Shown here piece by piece: positions 63,750 to 64,000 of a stretch of 64,000 nt of DNA. This stretch comes from Burkholderia sp. 4M9327F10 (GTDB lineage Bacteria > Pseudomonadota > Gammaproteobacteria > Burkholderiales > Burkholderiaceae), in assembly GCF_005503145.1 (NCBI RefSeq), contig NZ_SCNV01000003.1, positions 1-64,000 on the forward strand, written 5' to 3'. The notes under the pieces are model-generated. The model did not search any database. It was not told the DNA's origin and saw only the letters and a program-made list of their open reading frames with translations. Within the stretch, counting starts at the first letter, position 1. Every line of letters starts with the position of its first letter. The translations under genes and the position numbers were made by a program.

Positions 63750-64000
63750 ATGCAGCTTCTTGCCCTTGATGGTTGCGAGCGTTATCACACGTTGGCGTCG
63801 CTAGTCGAAAGCGGAGCAGAAGAACTGAGTGCAAATCTTTTCATGGGCTTCGATCCCACAGACAACCACGTCAGGGTGTCAAGGGTGCTTCATGAGATCA
63901 CGCATGTCGCATCTTTCAGGACCACAAGGCTCGGCTTCTGGATTGCCCGTATTGCCACCCCCCTGTTTCGCACGCAAATCGGAGAGGCGACGCCGGATAT
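63750..64000 (+). CDS. Partial gene with HExxH motif
   Basis: An open frame starts at ATG 63750, five bases after AAGGTG, and runs off the end of the window (83 codons seen). It begins MQLLALDGCERYHTLASLVE and contains HEITH at residues 48-52, the HExxH zinc motif of metallopeptidases, followed by a hydrophobic GFWIARIA. A chance match is possible in so short a stretch. It follows the unknown gene pair by 170 bp in the same direction and may belong to the same locus. Confidence 0.5.
   Translation, partial: MQLLALDGCERYHTLASLVESGAEELSANLFMGFDPTDNHVRVSRVLHEITHVASFRTTRLGFWIARIATPLFRTQIGEATPD

Overview
The window looks like a chromosomal segment of a Burkholderiales bacterium, most likely Paraburkholderia or Burkholderia. 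Reasons: GC-rich coding with strong third-position G/C bias, a DUF3138-type porin, a DUF3331 protein, a complete gamma-glutamyl-putrescine pathway next to a pot-type ABC importer, and a leucine (liu) operon paired with a TetR-type rather than a MerR-type regulator. The assignment rests on protein recognition only; no rRNA or other marker gene is present.

Layout. 1-372 is the 3' end of a TetR-type regulator. 897-9500 is an accessory island on the + strand, with a more AT-rich start: a lipoprotein, a small unknown protein, a TIR-domain protein, a very large nSTAND1 ATPase with a membrane segment and a WD40 propeller region, and a four-helix membrane protein of the SLATT/DUF4231 type. This resembles an NTP-dependent conflict (defence) system and is the best candidate for an undescribed system here. 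It ends 8 bp from the convergent housekeeping genes.

9509-26086 is a polyamine block: two tandem gamma-glutamylputrescine oxidase-like genes, a porin, potI-potH-potG-potF importer genes, a putrescine/pyruvate-type aminotransferase, puuA and puuD on the - strand; the regulator puuR, the aldehyde dehydrogenase puuC and agmatinase on the + strand. Together they can take up putrescine (or make it from agmatine) and convert it to GABA by the glutamylated route and perhaps also by transamination.

26118-34328 is mixed: an MFS/MarR pair with a 15-bp-arm perfect inverted repeat upstream, a D-amino-acid dehydrogenase-like gene behind a tandem glycine riboswitch, a LysR regulator, an NTF2-like protein, an SDR, DUF3237, DUF427 and DUF3331 proteins. 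34329-39272 is an EmrAB-NodT type tripartite drug efflux operon with its MarR regulator. 39412-41173 holds a LysR regulator and a DUF72 protein; 41449-42621 is pobA, with two perfect hairpins in its leader.

42597-49362 is leucine/isovalerate degradation: a TetR regulator (LiuQ candidate) divergent from liuA-liuB-liuC-liuD. 49379-55234 holds a PhnD-like binding protein without a visible signal peptide, a LacI regulator and a divergent operon resembling the rhizopine genes mocD-mocE-mocF plus a sugar isomerase-like TIM barrel. 55251-58273 encodes three exported proteins (DUF1254/DUF1214, a small periplasmic protein, a beta-barrel-like protein). 58908-64000 is a second accessory region of proteins I do not recognise, with AT-rich spacers. 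Its members include a LamG-like protein, a protein with a glycine-rich hydrophobic hairpin, and a partial gene with an HExxH motif. No tRNA, rRNA, CRISPR array, insertion sequence or replication origin was seen.
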